From the NCBI GenBank assembly GCA_945873205.1, contig CAMCCC010000007.1, positions 1 to 64,000 on the forward strand: a stretch of 64,000 nucleotides of DNA, read 5' to 3'. Made by a program: the position numbers and the translations under genes. Positions 51,513 to 60,144 of this stretch are shown here, one piece after another. This stretch comes from an uncultured bacterium. GTDB lineage: Bacteria > Bacillota > Clostridia > Oscillospirales > Oscillospiraceae. The notes below the pieces were generated by a model. The model was not told where the DNA came from. It ran no database searches and was given only the letters and a program-made list of their open reading frames with translations. Each line of letters opens with the position of its first letter. Position 1 is the first letter of the stretch.

Positions 51513-53243
51513 TCAGTAGCATTTCTCCACCAGAGGGATCTTACACTTGTTCACAACATCGATCAGCCCCAGGTCGGTGCACTTCATCTCCGGGGACACC
51601 GCCAGCGGCATCAGGGTCAAAAAGGTGATGGGATTGGCATACTTCAGACCGATCTTCCGGCAGGCTGCCAGAAACGCTTCCACCTGGCCGGAAAGCACCT
51701 CCGCCGGCTCCTGACTCATCAGGCCACCCAGCGGCAGCGGCACCCGGGCCAGAACTGTTCCTCCCTGTACCGCGCACATCCCGCCTTTCATCCGGCGTAT
51801 GGTGTTGGCAGCCAGGGCCATATCCCCGTCGTCGCCGCCGTACACCGTCAGGTTGTGGGCATCATGACCATAGGTCAGGGCAATGGCGCCGTCAAGCTCC
51901 ACCATCCCGTCGATCAGGGCCAGGGCATGCCGGTCCAGGCCGTAGCGGTTAAAGACCGCCACTTTAAATAATCCGGTTATGTCAACCGTTTTTCCCGATT
52001 GAGAATCAATCAAAGGCAGATCCCGCAATATCTTTTGTGTTCTGTGACCACTGCCGTTGTATTTGATTATGTTAACCTTTGCCCCAGTATCCGCCGGTTT
52101 CGCCGCCACGGGGATGAAGAAATCTTCCTCCCGGACCTCCTTCACCAGCATGGGATGCTCCCGCAGCGCGGTCAGATCGCAGGGCCGGGGAGTGAAATTC
52201 AGCCTGCCCCCCTCCAGGATCACTTTGCCTTCTACCACCAGCAGCTCCGGCTTGGGAGCCTTCAAATCCTGCACCAGCTGGATATTGGCCAGCCTGCCGG
52301 GGACAATGGCGCCGGCGTCATATTGGCGCAGCCGGTCGGCGGCATTGATGGTGGCAAAGCGGATGGCCTTCATCGGCTCCAGCCCCAGTGCAATGGCCCG
52401 GGCCACCACATGGTTCAGCTGCCCCTGACGCATCAGCTTATCCAGGGGCACATCGTCCGTCACCAGGCAGACCCGGTTGGAAACCGGCAGTTCATTCATG
52501 GCCTGTACCATTCCGGCGCTGAGGTTACATTCCTGAACCTGGACACAGAAGCCAAGAGCCAGCCGCTCCCGCAGCTGTTCCGGATTGGCCGCCGTATGGT
52601 CGCTGTCGATGCCGGCGGCGGCAAAGCGCTGCAGCCGCTCCCCGGTCAGTACCGACGCGTGGCCGTCGATCATCATGCCCCGCGTGCTGGCCTGGCGAAT
52701 GACGGAGAGAATATGCTCCTCTCCATCGGCCACGCCGTTAAAGTCCATCACTTCGCCCAGGCCGAAAATGCCCGGGTGGTCCAGCATCTCTGCCGCTTCT
52801 TCCGGCCCCACGGCGCAGCCGCTACCCTCGAAGCCCGGGGCAGAGGGTACGGTGGAGGGGGCCAGCATCAGCACCTTCAGCGGCGTGCCGGAGGCAGCCT
52901 CCATCAGGGCGCAGACCCCTTTGGGACCCAGCACGTTGCAAATCTCATGGGGATCTGCCGCCACCATGGTGGTACCGCACTCCAGGGCGCGGCAGGCAAA
53001 GGCCTGGGGCGGCAGCATACTGCTCTCCAGATGCATGTGGGAATCAATAAAACCAGGCAGCGCATACAGACCTTTCCCGTCTATCGTATCAGCTGCCTTG
53101 CATGAAGCCTGGGCTTCCCCAATATATTGGATTCTTTCGCCGGAAATGCCGATGCAGGCCGGCGCAACGGAGTCATTAAACACGTTCACCAGCATCACGT
53201 TTTCGATCAGCAGATCAAAGCTCTGTTCCCGAACGGTCTCCAT
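51513..53243 (-). CDS. ade: Adenine deaminase
   Basis: A 576-residue two-metal hydrolase turning adenine to hypoxanthine. It shows ALPGFIDSHMHLESSMLPPQAFA, TTMVAADPHEICNVLG, IDGHAS, the GIDSDHTAAN block and YGHDAHNLTVYG near the end. I use the ATG at 53243 rather than one six codons upstream. A stretch around 51960-52085 is distinctly AT-rich within the GC-rich gene and contains two TTATGT(C/T)AACC copies. Heading an operon with a PotABCD-like transporter suggests a purine or polyamine salvage unit. Confidence 0.93.
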   Translation of the reverse strand: METVREQSFDLLIENVMLVNVFNDSVAPACIGISGERIQYIGEAQASCKAADTIDGKGLYALPGFIDSHMHLESSMLPPQAFACRALECGTTMVAADPHEICNVLGPKGVCALMEAASGTPLKVLMLAPSTVPSAPGFEGSGCAVGPEEAAEMLDHPGIFGLGEVMDFNGVADGEEHILSVIRQASTRGMMIDGHASVLTGERLQRFAAAGIDSDHTAANPEQLRERLALGFCVQVQECNLSAGMVQAMNELPVSNRVCLVTDDVPLDKLMRQGQLNHVVARAIALGLEPMKAIRFATINAADRLRQYDAGAIVPGRLANIQLVQDLKAPKPELLVVEGKVILEGGRLNFTPRPCDLTALREHPMLVKEVREEDFFIPVAAKPADTGAKVNIIKYNGSGHRTQKILRDLPLIDSQSGKTVDITGLFKVAVFNRYGLDRHALALIDGMVELDGAIALTYGHDAHNLTVYGGDDGDMALAANTIRRMKGGMCAVQGGTVLARVPLPLGGLMSQEPAEVLSGQVEAFLAACRKIGLKYANPITFLTLMPLAVSPEMKCTDLGLIDVVNKCKIPLVEKCY

Positions 53244-53316
53244 TTCGACGCCTCCTTCCACACCCCGGCAAAAGCAAATTCAGCACAAAAATTTCGTCCA
53301 TGTGCACAACGATTTT

Positions 53317-53345
53317 ATAATATAGAATCCCCTATGTTTTGTCAA
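53317..53345 (-). promoter_or_regulatory. Sigma-A promoter of the ade-pot operon
   Basis: Minus-strand TTGACA (53340-53345), 17 bases, TATTAT (53317-53322). The leader is about 65 bases, with no purine-riboswitch fold that I can recognise. Confidence 0.85.
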
Positions 53346-53498
53346 GAAGCCTTTCTTTTCCTTATGAAAAATAGGTGTTTTGCTCTTAGTTTGAAATCCC
53401 CGGATAGCGAAACTTGTTCAAGTTTCCTATACGGCCGGCTATGGAATTGAAGCCGCTCTTTTCTCCTACGTTTTGGTGTGTAATTGATTGTATAAATG

Positions 53499-53528
53499 AT
53501 ACCGGCCAGCCCTGTGGCCAGCCGGTAT
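53499..53528 (-). terminator. Terminator-like hairpin after the third flavin oxidoreductase
   Basis: ATACCGGC (53499-53506) pairs with GCCGGTAT (53521-53528), with an inner GGCCA/TGGCC option. It lies 10 bases beyond the stop of the flavoenzyme gene; the T-tract is weak. The rest of the 277-base gap up to the ade promoter shows no gene. Confidence 0.55.
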
Positions 53529-53538
53529 TGCTCCGTGT

Positions 53539-55476
53539 TTACGACAGTCCCCTCACGGCTTCATAGGCTTCCTCCACGGCAAAGAGGATCTTCCTGGGGC
53601 TTTGGCTGTCCCCTATGATGCTCACGGGGGCAATGGCTTTGAAAGGCTCCGCCTGCTCCGCGGTGGGCAGGAAGCCCAGGGCCAGCAGCACCGTGTCGCA
53701 GTCCAGGCTGTGCTCCTGCCCCTTGCTCTCCACGGTGACGCGGCAGCCCAGCCCAGCCTCTTCTATCCGTTTCAGCCTGGTACCGGGCAGGAAGCAGACC
53801 CCGGATTTGTCCATGTATTGCTTCATCAGCATATCATTCATCTTAAAGCCCGGCTCCGAGGGGATGGTTCTGGCCATGTCGATGCAGCTGACCTGTTTGC
53901 CCCACATGTCCATCTGCAAGGCACATTCCACGCCCACCAGGCCGCCGCCTACCACAACGACCCGATCCCCCACATAGCACAGGTCGTCCAGGGCCTGGGT
54001 GGCAGGATACACATTGGGCAGCGCCAGTCCGGGGATGGAGCCAGGCAGCACCGGCCTTCCGCCGGCGGCCCAGATAATATGATCCGGGGCGAAAGCCGCC
54101 GCCTGCTCCGGCGTTGCCGACCTATAGTAACGCACAGGGATACCCCGCAGGCTCAGCTCCCGCTCGAAGTAGCGCAGCATACTGTGCATATCCCGCTTGA
54201 AGAAGGGCTTGCAGGCATAGCGGGCGTTGCCCCCCAGGCGGCCCGTCTTTTCCCAAAGCTCCACCTGATGCCCTGCGTCATGGGCATAGATGGCCGCCAT
54301 GCAGCCCCCGGGCCCGCCGCCCACCACCAGAATCCGCTTTGGCCGGGACGTCTTGGGAATATCCCGGCTGCCGTCCTCATGGCCGCAGCGGGGATTCAAA
54401 GCGCAGCCGGCCTGCTGCCCGGCATAGACCCGGCCAATGCAGCCCTCGTTGCAGGAGATGCAGGGGCGGATAGTCTCCGGCCTGCCGGACAGCACCTTGT
54501 TGGGCAGCTGGGGGTCTGCCAGCAGGCCCCGGCCAATCACCGCCAGGTCGCACACACCGTTTCTGATCGCCGCCTCCGCCTTGGCCACGTTGCCAAAGCG
54601 GCCATGGGTCAGCACCGGCACATCCACCGCCGCCTTTACCAGCTTGGCGGAACGGGATTGCATAGTGGTCATCTGCATCCCCGCCGGCGGCATGGCATGG
54701 AACCAGTTCTCATGGCAGCCCGCGTCCACATGCAGGGCGTCGGCCCCATAACTGACGATCAGCCGGGCCAGCGCCAGGCCCTCCTCCATGCGCCGGTAGC
54801 CCTCCCCCTCCATGTAGTGGTCCGGGGTAAACTTCACAATCACAGGGAAATCGGCGCCGCCCTCCTCCTTGCAGATCTGGATCAGCTCCTTCAGGAACCG
54901 GGCTCTGTTCTCCAGGCTGCCGCCGTAGCCGTCGGTCCGGGTGTTCCAGCGCCGGGTCAAAAACTGGTCCATGAGATAGCCGCCGTAGGCATGGATTTCC
55001 ACGCAGTCCGCCCCGCAGCGCAGGGCCGCCTTGACCGACCGGCGGTAGTCCGCCTCCAGAAGGGCAATCTCCTCCAGACTCAGCTGGTGGCATTTCAGCT
55101 TGGGCGCATGCATCCAGCTGCATTGGCTGGCACTGACCGGGACTTTATACCGGGTGCTGGCCCCGCCGATGCGCCCGTCCCCGGGCATGATCTGGGCGCC
55201 CACCATGCAGCCGTAACTGTGGCTGCGCTCCACAATTCGGCGAAACAGCGCCTCTGTCTCCGCCGTGAAGAAGATGGAATGATCCACGGACTCGAAGCTG
55301 TCCGAGCCCTTCACGTTGCAGAAAATCAGGGCAGCCCCGCCCTTGGCCCGCTCCACAAAATAGTCCACCGTGGAAGCGTCTATGTTCCCTACGGTCACAC
55401 CCATGGGGGCCATGACCATTCTGTTTTTCAGCGCCATCCTTCCGATTCGGATGGGCTCTGCCAATATGGATGACAT
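53539..55476 (-). CDS. BaiCD/BaiH-like NADH:flavin oxidoreductase, function unassigned
   Basis: A 645-residue Old-Yellow-Enzyme/4Fe-4S/FAD protein. The barrel opens LAEPIRIGRMALKNRMVMAPMGV. The active-site helix is EIHAYGGYLMDQFLTRRWN. Cluster cysteines follow in CISCNEGC and AGQQAGC, and the FAD loop is LVVGGGPGGCMAAIYA. The same architecture occurs in BaiCD, BaiH and 2,4-dienoyl-CoA reductase. It forms a two-gene unit with a BaiE-like protein 38 bases upstream, echoing the baiCD-baiE pair. I infer a reductase acting on an unsaturated ring substrate; a steroid is one option. Confidence 0.82.
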   Translation of the reverse strand: MSSILAEPIRIGRMALKNRMVMAPMGVTVGNIDASTVDYFVERAKGGAALIFCNVKGSDSFESVDHSIFFTAETEALFRRIVERSHSYGCMVGAQIMPGDGRIGGASTRYKVPVSASQCSWMHAPKLKCHQLSLEEIALLEADYRRSVKAALRCGADCVEIHAYGGYLMDQFLTRRWNTRTDGYGGSLENRARFLKELIQICKEEGGADFPVIVKFTPDHYMEGEGYRRMEEGLALARLIVSYGADALHVDAGCHENWFHAMPPAGMQMTTMQSRSAKLVKAAVDVPVLTHGRFGNVAKAEAAIRNGVCDLAVIGRGLLADPQLPNKVLSGRPETIRPCISCNEGCIGRVYAGQQAGCALNPRCGHEDGSRDIPKTSRPKRILVVGGGPGGCMAAIYAHDAGHQVELWEKTGRLGGNARYACKPFFKRDMHSMLRYFERELSLRGIPVRYYRSATPEQAAAFAPDHIIWAAGGRPVLPGSIPGLALPNVYPATQALDDLCYVGDRVVVVGGGLVGVECALQMDMWGKQVSCIDMARTIPSEPGFKMNDMLMKQYMDKSGVCFLPGTRLKRIEEAGLGCRVTVESKGQEHSLDCDTVLLALGFLPTAEQAEPFKAIAPVSIIGDSQSPRKILFAVEEAYEAVRGLS

Positions 55477-55514
55477 ATCGAAACTCCTCCGTTCCCTAAG
55501 TCTGCCCCTCAGCT

Positions 55515-56012
55515 TTATCTCCGCAATTCCCCGTCCAGCAGCCTATAGCTCAGCCGCAGGGTCTTGATCCGCCAGCGGCCGTCCGGGCATTTCACCAGAT
55601 CATCCACATACAGGCCGAAACCGGAGTAGGTCTGGCCGTTGTCCTTATAGGTGTGGTAGTCGTGCATCCTGGTCAGCAGCTGGCAGCTGTCCTCCCCGGT
55701 GAAGTGAACAATCTGGTTATAGCCAAAGTGCATGGGCACCATGTCCTCCCCGCAGGTGTGCCGGTTCTGCTCCACCTGGGCCATTCTGTCCTTAAAGCCG
55801 GGCCGTCCGCCCCAGAAAGCCTGGAAGCCCTCCTCCGTAAAAACATCCGGCATCAGGTCAAACTCCTGATTATCGATGCACCAGAAGTAGCGGCTCTTGG
55901 CCGCCAGAATCGCCGGGATTTCCTTCAGCTGGGCCTCCGTGTAGGGCAGGCCGGCGTCCTCTATGATGCGCCGGGCCAGCTTCTTTATGTTTTTATCCGC
56001 GTCAATGGTCAA
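55515..56012 (-). CDS. BaiE-like NTF2/SnoaL-fold protein, candidate second dehydratase or isomerase
   Basis: About 165 residues from a TTG at 56012 preceded by GGGAGG; a GTG at 56045 in the same frame lacks a ribosome site. ILAAKSRYFWCIDNQEFDLMPDVF parallels the BaiE segment that carries Tyr30 and Asp35. PMHFGYNQIVHF parallels the His83 region. Later GLYVDDLVK and WRIKTLRLSYR align with the Asp106 and Arg146 regions. So a Tyr-His acid/base pair seems kept. Its partner is a BaiCD-like flavoenzyme. It could act as BaiI (7beta-dehydratase) or on an unrelated ring compound. Confidence 0.7.
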   Translation of the reverse strand: MTIDADKNIKKLARRIIEDAGLPYTEAQLKEIPAILAAKSRYFWCIDNQEFDLMPDVFTEEGFQAFWGGRPGFKDRMAQVEQNRHTCGEDMVPMHFGYNQIVHFTGEDSCQLLTRMHDYHTYKDNGQTYSGFGLYVDDLVKCPDGRWRIKTLRLSYRLLDGELRR

Positions 56013-56172
56013 GAGGCATACCTCCCTGTATATTCTGTATGTCACATGATATCATACCCCTGACCATATCTCAAGGCCCCCTTGGGCAACGTAAAAAACT
56101 TGCAAATTATCTGTATTTGTGTTAGCTTTATTATAGAAGAATACGCCGCAGGTATGCGGAATGGAGACGGCT

Positions 56173-56550
56173 ATGAATATTCACGAATCGGCAGAAGATT
56201 ATCTGGAAACCATACTGATTTTGAAAAACCGCCTGGGCCAGGTGCGCTCTATCGACATTGTCCGGGAGATGAACTTCTCCAAGCCCAGTATCAGCATCGC
56301 CATGAAACGGCTGCGGGAGAACGGGTATATCGAGATGGATGCCGAGGGTTACATTACCCTGTTGCCCCCGGGGCTGGAGATTGCCCAGAATATCTATGCC
56401 CGCCACCGGCTGCTGACGGAGTTTCTGGTGCAGTTGGGGGTCTCGCCGGAAACTGCCGCCGTGGATGCCTGCAAGATTGAGCACGACATCAGCCAGGAAA
56501 CCTATCAGAAGATTCTGGAGGAATCCCAACGCAGGCGGGAAGAGGGCTGA
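56173..56550 (+). CDS. DtxR/MntR-family metal-dependent regulator
   Basis: A 125-residue repressor. An N-terminal winged helix has HESAEDYLETILIL, QVRSIDIVREMNFSKPSISIAMKRL. A metal-binding dimerisation domain has YARHRLLTEFLVQLG and ACKIEHDIS, which supply histidines and glutamates. It lacks the SH3 domain of long DtxR, as in MntR. GGAG precedes the ATG at 56173; an ATG four codons earlier is possible. It is divergent from the flavoenzyme unit but need not regulate it. Manganese or iron is the expected co-repressor. Confidence 0.88.
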   Translation: MNIHESAEDYLETILILKNRLGQVRSIDIVREMNFSKPSISIAMKRLRENGYIEMDAEGYITLLPPGLEIAQNIYARHRLLTEFLVQLGVSPETAAVDACKIEHDISQETYQKILEESQRRREEG

Positions 56551-56573
56551 TTTTCCCTTATCTACAAAAAAAC

Positions 56574-56602
56574 TGCCGCTCCGTAAAGGAGCGGCAATTT
56601 TT
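56574..56602. terminator. Terminator between the regulator and fucO
   Basis: TGCCGCTCC (56574-56582), loop GTAAA, GGAGCGGCA (56588-56596) then ATTTTT. A-runs on the left side let it serve the convergent fucO transcript too. Confidence 0.85.
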
Positions 56603-56616
56603 ATTTTCAATTTGGC

Positions 56617-57762
56617 TTACATCAGCTTGCGGAACAGCTCCGTCAGGTCGGCCACATTGGTGTCCTTGGGGTTGCCGGGGCGGCAGGCATCGTCATAGGC
56701 GCTCTGGGCCAGGAAGGGCAGGTCCTCTTCCTTCAGGGCCTCCAGCTTTGCGGGGATGCCCACATCCAGGCTCAGCTGCTTCACCGCGTTGACGGCGGCG
56801 GCGCGGTACTCCTCCACGCTCATCTCGTCCACGCCCTTGACGCCCATGGCACGGGCGATCTCCCGGTATTTCTCGCCGGTGCACTCGGCGTTGTACTCCA
56901 TCACGATGGGCAGCATCATGGCGCAGGCCACGCCGTGGGGGGTGTCATACACCGCGCCCAGGGTGTGGGCCATGGAGTGGGCAATGCCCAGGCCCACGTT
57001 GGAGAAGCCCATACCGGCGATGTACTGGCCCAGGGCCATGCCCTCCCGGCCTTCCTTGGTGCCTTCCACAGCGCCACGCAAGTTGGCGGAAATCAGGCGG
57101 ATGGCCTCCAGATGGAACATATCGGTCATCTCCCAGGCGCCGGCGGTGGTGTAACCCTCGATGGCATGGGTCAGGGCGTCCATGCCGGTGGAAGCGGTGA
57201 GGCTCTGGGGCATGGAGTTCATCATGTCCGGGTCAACCACGGCCACAATGGGCATATCGTGGGGGTCTACGCAGACAAACTTCCGCTTGCGCTCCACATC
57301 GGTGATTACATAGTTGATGGTGACTTCGGCAGCGGTGCCGGCAGTGGTGGGTACGGCGATGATGGGCACGCAGGGCTTCTTGGTGGGGGCCACACCCTCC
57401 AGAGAGTGGACGTCCGCAAACTCCGGGTTGTTGATGATGATACCCACGGCCTTGGCAGTGTCCATGGCGGAGCCGCCGCCAATGGCCAGGATGTAGTCAG
57501 CCCCGGCGGCCTTGAAGGCATTCACGCCATCCACCACGTTCTCAATGGTGGGGTTGGGCTTAATATCGGAAAATATTTCATAGGTCAGGCCTTCAGCGTC
57601 CAGAATGTCGGTAACCTGGGCGATCACACCGTGCTTGAGCAGGGTGGGGCCGCAGCAGACCAGGGCCTTTTTGAAGCCGTTGGCCTTCACCTCATTGGGG
57701 ATCTCTTTGATGGCGCCGGCGCCGTGGTAGGAAGTCTGATTGAGCATGATTCTGTTTGCCAT
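56617..57762 (-). CDS. fucO: Lactaldehyde reductase FucO (iron-dependent alcohol dehydrogenase)
   Basis: A 381-residue group III alcohol dehydrogenase reducing lactaldehyde to 1,2-propanediol in anaerobic fucose or rhamnose use. IGGGSAMDTAKAVGIIINNPEFADV, PTTAGTAAEVTINYVITD, MDALTHAIEGY and GIAHSMAHTLGAVYDTPHG (iron-ligand histidines) follow E. coli FucO closely. Monocistronic, with a perfect promoter and AAAGGAG. No fucose genes are in the window. Confidence 0.92.
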   Translation of the reverse strand: MANRIMLNQTSYHGAGAIKEIPNEVKANGFKKALVCCGPTLLKHGVIAQVTDILDAEGLTYEIFSDIKPNPTIENVVDGVNAFKAAGADYILAIGGGSAMDTAKAVGIIINNPEFADVHSLEGVAPTKKPCVPIIAVPTTAGTAAEVTINYVITDVERKRKFVCVDPHDMPIVAVVDPDMMNSMPQSLTASTGMDALTHAIEGYTTAGAWEMTDMFHLEAIRLISANLRGAVEGTKEGREGMALGQYIAGMGFSNVGLGIAHSMAHTLGAVYDTPHGVACAMMLPIVMEYNAECTGEKYREIARAMGVKGVDEMSVEEYRAAAVNAVKQLSLDVGIPAKLEALKEEDLPFLAQSAYDDACRPGNPKDTNVADLTELFRKLM

Positions 57763-57809
57763 GATTCAAAAACTCCTTTCAAAATCAGGTTTTCATCCTG
57801 TATGTTTGC

Positions 57810-57838
57810 ATTGTAATCCCAGGTTTTTCATTTGTCAA
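57810..57838 (-). promoter_or_regulatory. Sigma-A promoter of fucO
   Basis: Minus-strand TTGACA (57833-57838), 17 bases, TACAAT (57810-57815). Confidence 0.85.
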
Positions 57839-57884
57839 TATAATAACAATCCCCTTTTCTCCATTTCTCGCACTTGCACAAAAA

Positions 57885-57923
57885 GCCCTCTGCAGGCCCG
57901 GTTTTCCGGGCTTTGCAGAGGGC
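57885..57923 (-). terminator. Intrinsic terminator of the sigma/anti-sigma unit
   Basis: GCCCTCTGCAGGCCCGG (57885-57901) pairs, with a small bulge, with 57906-57923. On the minus strand TTTTT follows. Confidence 0.85.
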
Positions 57924-57940
57924 AAATTGACGGGGATTTT

Positions 57941-59476
57941 CTATTTTTCCGAAGGCAGCGGCAGGCAGGAATCGAAGGTAAAGAACACCATATTCTCCAG
58001 CGCCGCAGGAGCGACATAGGCCAGCCGGTAGCTGACAGTCTGCCCCGGTTCGATGTGCACAAAAGCGGTCTGCCCCGGGATAGGATTTTCGCCGGACCAG
58101 GCGTCCGCCCCTTTTGTGACCTGGCAAAATACGCCGTCGCTGATCGCCGCAAAATCCAGGAACAGCAGAGAATTGCTGAAATTGTTGACGCCGGTGTTGT
58201 TTAATGTCTGGTCAGCAGCGCTTTCCTCCAGGTTGGTGTTTTTCACCGTCAGTGCTACCGTGATCAGGCACAGCCCTTCTTTCATCTCTCCTGTCTCCGG
58301 GTCTGCCCAATCCGGGTAGGTGTAGTATACGCCGTCAATCCAACCCATGCTGTCCGGGATGAACTGCTCCATCTGCCAGCCTCCTTCCCGGAGGTTTGTG
58401 GAGCGCTCAATGCTATCCACCCGGAACGTCAGGCCGTTGTAGTTTTCCAGCCACTGGCCCAGTTCTGCCTGTTTCCGTCCTTCAATTACCTGTTGACGTT
58501 CCTGCATCTGTGCATCCGCCTGCACATGCTCTATTGAACGGTTCCTGCCCAGACTCAGGTCCACTTGGGATGCACTGCCCAAAGCCGCAAAATCAATGGC
58601 GTCGGCAATGGCGGTGACCACTTCCTCGCTGAAAGCTTCATCATTGACCCAGCGGGCAATACTCGCCACCACAAAGGCCTCCGGCCCGTCATAGACAATG
58701 TAAAAGCGGAGCGTCCCCCAGAAGATGGTCACTTCCGTCCCCTTGCCGGTGGTGTAATTCCACTGCCGGACCACTTCCTCTGCGTCAAAGTCCCCATAGC
58801 CCTGGGAAAAATAACCCTTAACATTTCTGGTGATCGTGCAGTCCAGATAATCCCCCGATGCACCGCTCCAGCCGATCTGCATCAGGAAGCTGCCGTCATC
58901 ATAAGCCAGGAAGGCCGCGTCATCCTCAGCAAAACGGGGATCGTCAATAAAGTCCTCCAGGCCCAGGGCAGTATAGCACCACTGGGCGCCGCTGTCCTCA
59001 TACACGTCGTTTCTCAGCATCAGGCCGTATTTGTCGCTGAGTTCCAGCAGTTTATCCTTCAGGCGCTGGGTGTAAACAAAATAAATTCTCTCATGCCGGC
59101 GCATCCATTCGTCCTGCTCCTGGGGCATCTGGTCGCCGTAGTAGTCATGGGCCACATAGTCGTCATAGAAAGCCATAAACTCCTGGTATGCCTGAAACTC
59201 TTTGCTGTCCTGCAGGCCCTGTCGGGAGAGGTAGATTTTCTCCCGGTCGCTGGATAAAAGAAGGTCTTTGATTCCGAACACATTCAGCGCGTAGGCCCCC
59301 ATACTCAGCAGCGCTAGCAACACGGCAATCACCGCCGCCAGCAGCGCCGTCCGCAGCGTCTTTCTGATGCGTATGCTGCCGGCGCGCACCGGGTTTTTCT
59401 CCGCGTGTTCCAGCAGCTCCTCCACTAATGCATCCCCCACGCCGCCGATGGCTTTCAGCAAATCTTCCGCTTTCAC
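57941..59476 (-). CDS. Membrane-anchored anti-sigma-factor-like protein
   Basis: About 511 residues from a GTG at 59476 behind AAGGAGG. The first 55 residues are a cytoplasmic helical region (VKAEDLLKAIGGVGDALVEELLEHAEKN). One membrane span follows (TALLAAVIAVLLALLSMGAYAL, about 38-60), then a large extracellular part with no catalytic motif that I recognise. Its last part (LTVKNTNLEESAADQTLNNTG) resembles DUF4179/DUF5027-type extracellular domains. Its start overlaps the sigma gene stop (GTGA), the usual arrangement of a sigma factor with its membrane anti-sigma. A longer frame upstream is only sigma-gene shadow. Confidence 0.75.
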   Translation of the reverse strand: MKAEDLLKAIGGVGDALVEELLEHAEKNPVRAGSIRIRKTLRTALLAAVIAVLLALLSMGAYALNVFGIKDLLLSSDREKIYLSRQGLQDSKEFQAYQEFMAFYDDYVAHDYYGDQMPQEQDEWMRRHERIYFVYTQRLKDKLLELSDKYGLMLRNDVYEDSGAQWCYTALGLEDFIDDPRFAEDDAAFLAYDDGSFLMQIGWSGASGDYLDCTITRNVKGYFSQGYGDFDAEEVVRQWNYTTGKGTEVTIFWGTLRFYIVYDGPEAFVVASIARWVNDEAFSEEVVTAIADAIDFAALGSASQVDLSLGRNRSIEHVQADAQMQERQQVIEGRKQAELGQWLENYNGLTFRVDSIERSTNLREGGWQMEQFIPDSMGWIDGVYYTYPDWADPETGEMKEGLCLITVALTVKNTNLEESAADQTLNNTGVNNFSNSLLFLDFAAISDGVFCQVTKGADAWSGENPIPGQTAFVHIEPGQTVSYRLAYVAPAALENMVFFTFDSCLPLPSEK

Positions 59477-60030
59477 AGCAGTCCCTCCTTTTCCAGATGG
59501 TCTCTCAGCTTCTGCCGGCTGCGGTACAGAGCGCTGTTGACCCGCCCCGGCTTGCAGCCCATCCGCGCTGCGATCTTCGCCACCGGCTGGGCCAGCCAAT
59601 AGCGGTACAGGAACATCAGCCGCTCCTCCCGGGGCAGGCCTGCCAGAAATGCCTCCACCGCCCGAATCAGTTCTTTTTCCTCCAGGCATTTCTCAGGGCT
59701 GCTTTCCGCAGCGATACAGTTTTCCAGCTCCTCATAGATCAGGTCTAGCTCCCCGCCGCCCCGCTTGCGTGCGCTTCCGTTTCTCAGCCGGTTCAGACTG
59801 AGATTGCGTGTGATCCGCCCCAGATAGGCCCGCAGCAGCCGGGGCCGCTGGGGCGGCAGGCTGTTCCAAGTGGCCATATACGTATCGCTGAGGCACTCTT
59901 CCGTGTCCTCCGGGCTTGCCAGGATGCCGTAGGCGATGGAGGAGCAGAGGGCGGCGTATTTTCTATCCGTCTCCGTTATAGCCTGCTCATTCCGCTGCCA
60001 GTACAGGTCGATAATTCTTTCGTCATCCAA
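59473..60030 (-). CDS. ECF-like sigma-70 family sigma factor
   Basis: About 185 residues from a TTG at 60030 preceded by GGGGAGGG. Region 2 is seen in YAALCSSIAYGILASPEDTEECLSDTYMATWNSLPP, followed by LGRITRNLSLNRLR. Region 4 is seen in LPREERLMFLYRYWLAQPVAKIAARMGCKPGRVNSALYRSRQKLRDHL. It directs polymerase to stress or envelope genes under control of the coupled membrane protein. An upstream ATG (60093) in frame lies in the promoter region, so I prefer the TTG. The segment CCGTGTCTTATAAG before it could be an autoregulated promoter. Confidence 0.85.
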   Translation of the reverse strand: MDDERIIDLYWQRNEQAITETDRKYAALCSSIAYGILASPEDTEECLSDTYMATWNSLPPQRPRLLRAYLGRITRNLSLNRLRNGSARKRGGGELDLIYEELENCIAAESSPEKCLEEKELIRAVEAFLAGLPREERLMFLYRYWLAQPVAKIAARMGCKPGRVNSALYRSRQKLRDHLEKEGLL

Positions 60031-60110
60031 GGTTTTCCCTCCCCGTTTTGCTTTCACCTTATAAGACACGGTTTTCGGGTAAATGTTTTTCATTCCTGCT
60101 AAAAAAGAGC

Positions 60111-60140
60111 AAAAACCGCCGGACCAGTCCGGCGGTTTTT
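60111..60140. terminator. Terminator of the dipeptide ABC operon
   Basis: AAAAACCGCCGGAC (60111-60124), loop CA, GTCCGGCGGTTTTT (60127-60140). It lies five bases after the last ATPase gene on the minus strand. Confidence 0.9.
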
Positions 60141-60144
60141 TGTA

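Noticed and set aside
53244-53316. Purine riboswitch before adenine deaminase
   Set aside because: The leader is only about 65 bases and lacks the three-way-junction conserved bases of the purine aptamer.
53602-55473. 623-codon frame antisense to the third flavin oxidoreductase
   Set aside because: Composition is that of a shadow frame (His/Pro/Gln/Ala-rich) and the minus-strand protein is unmistakable.
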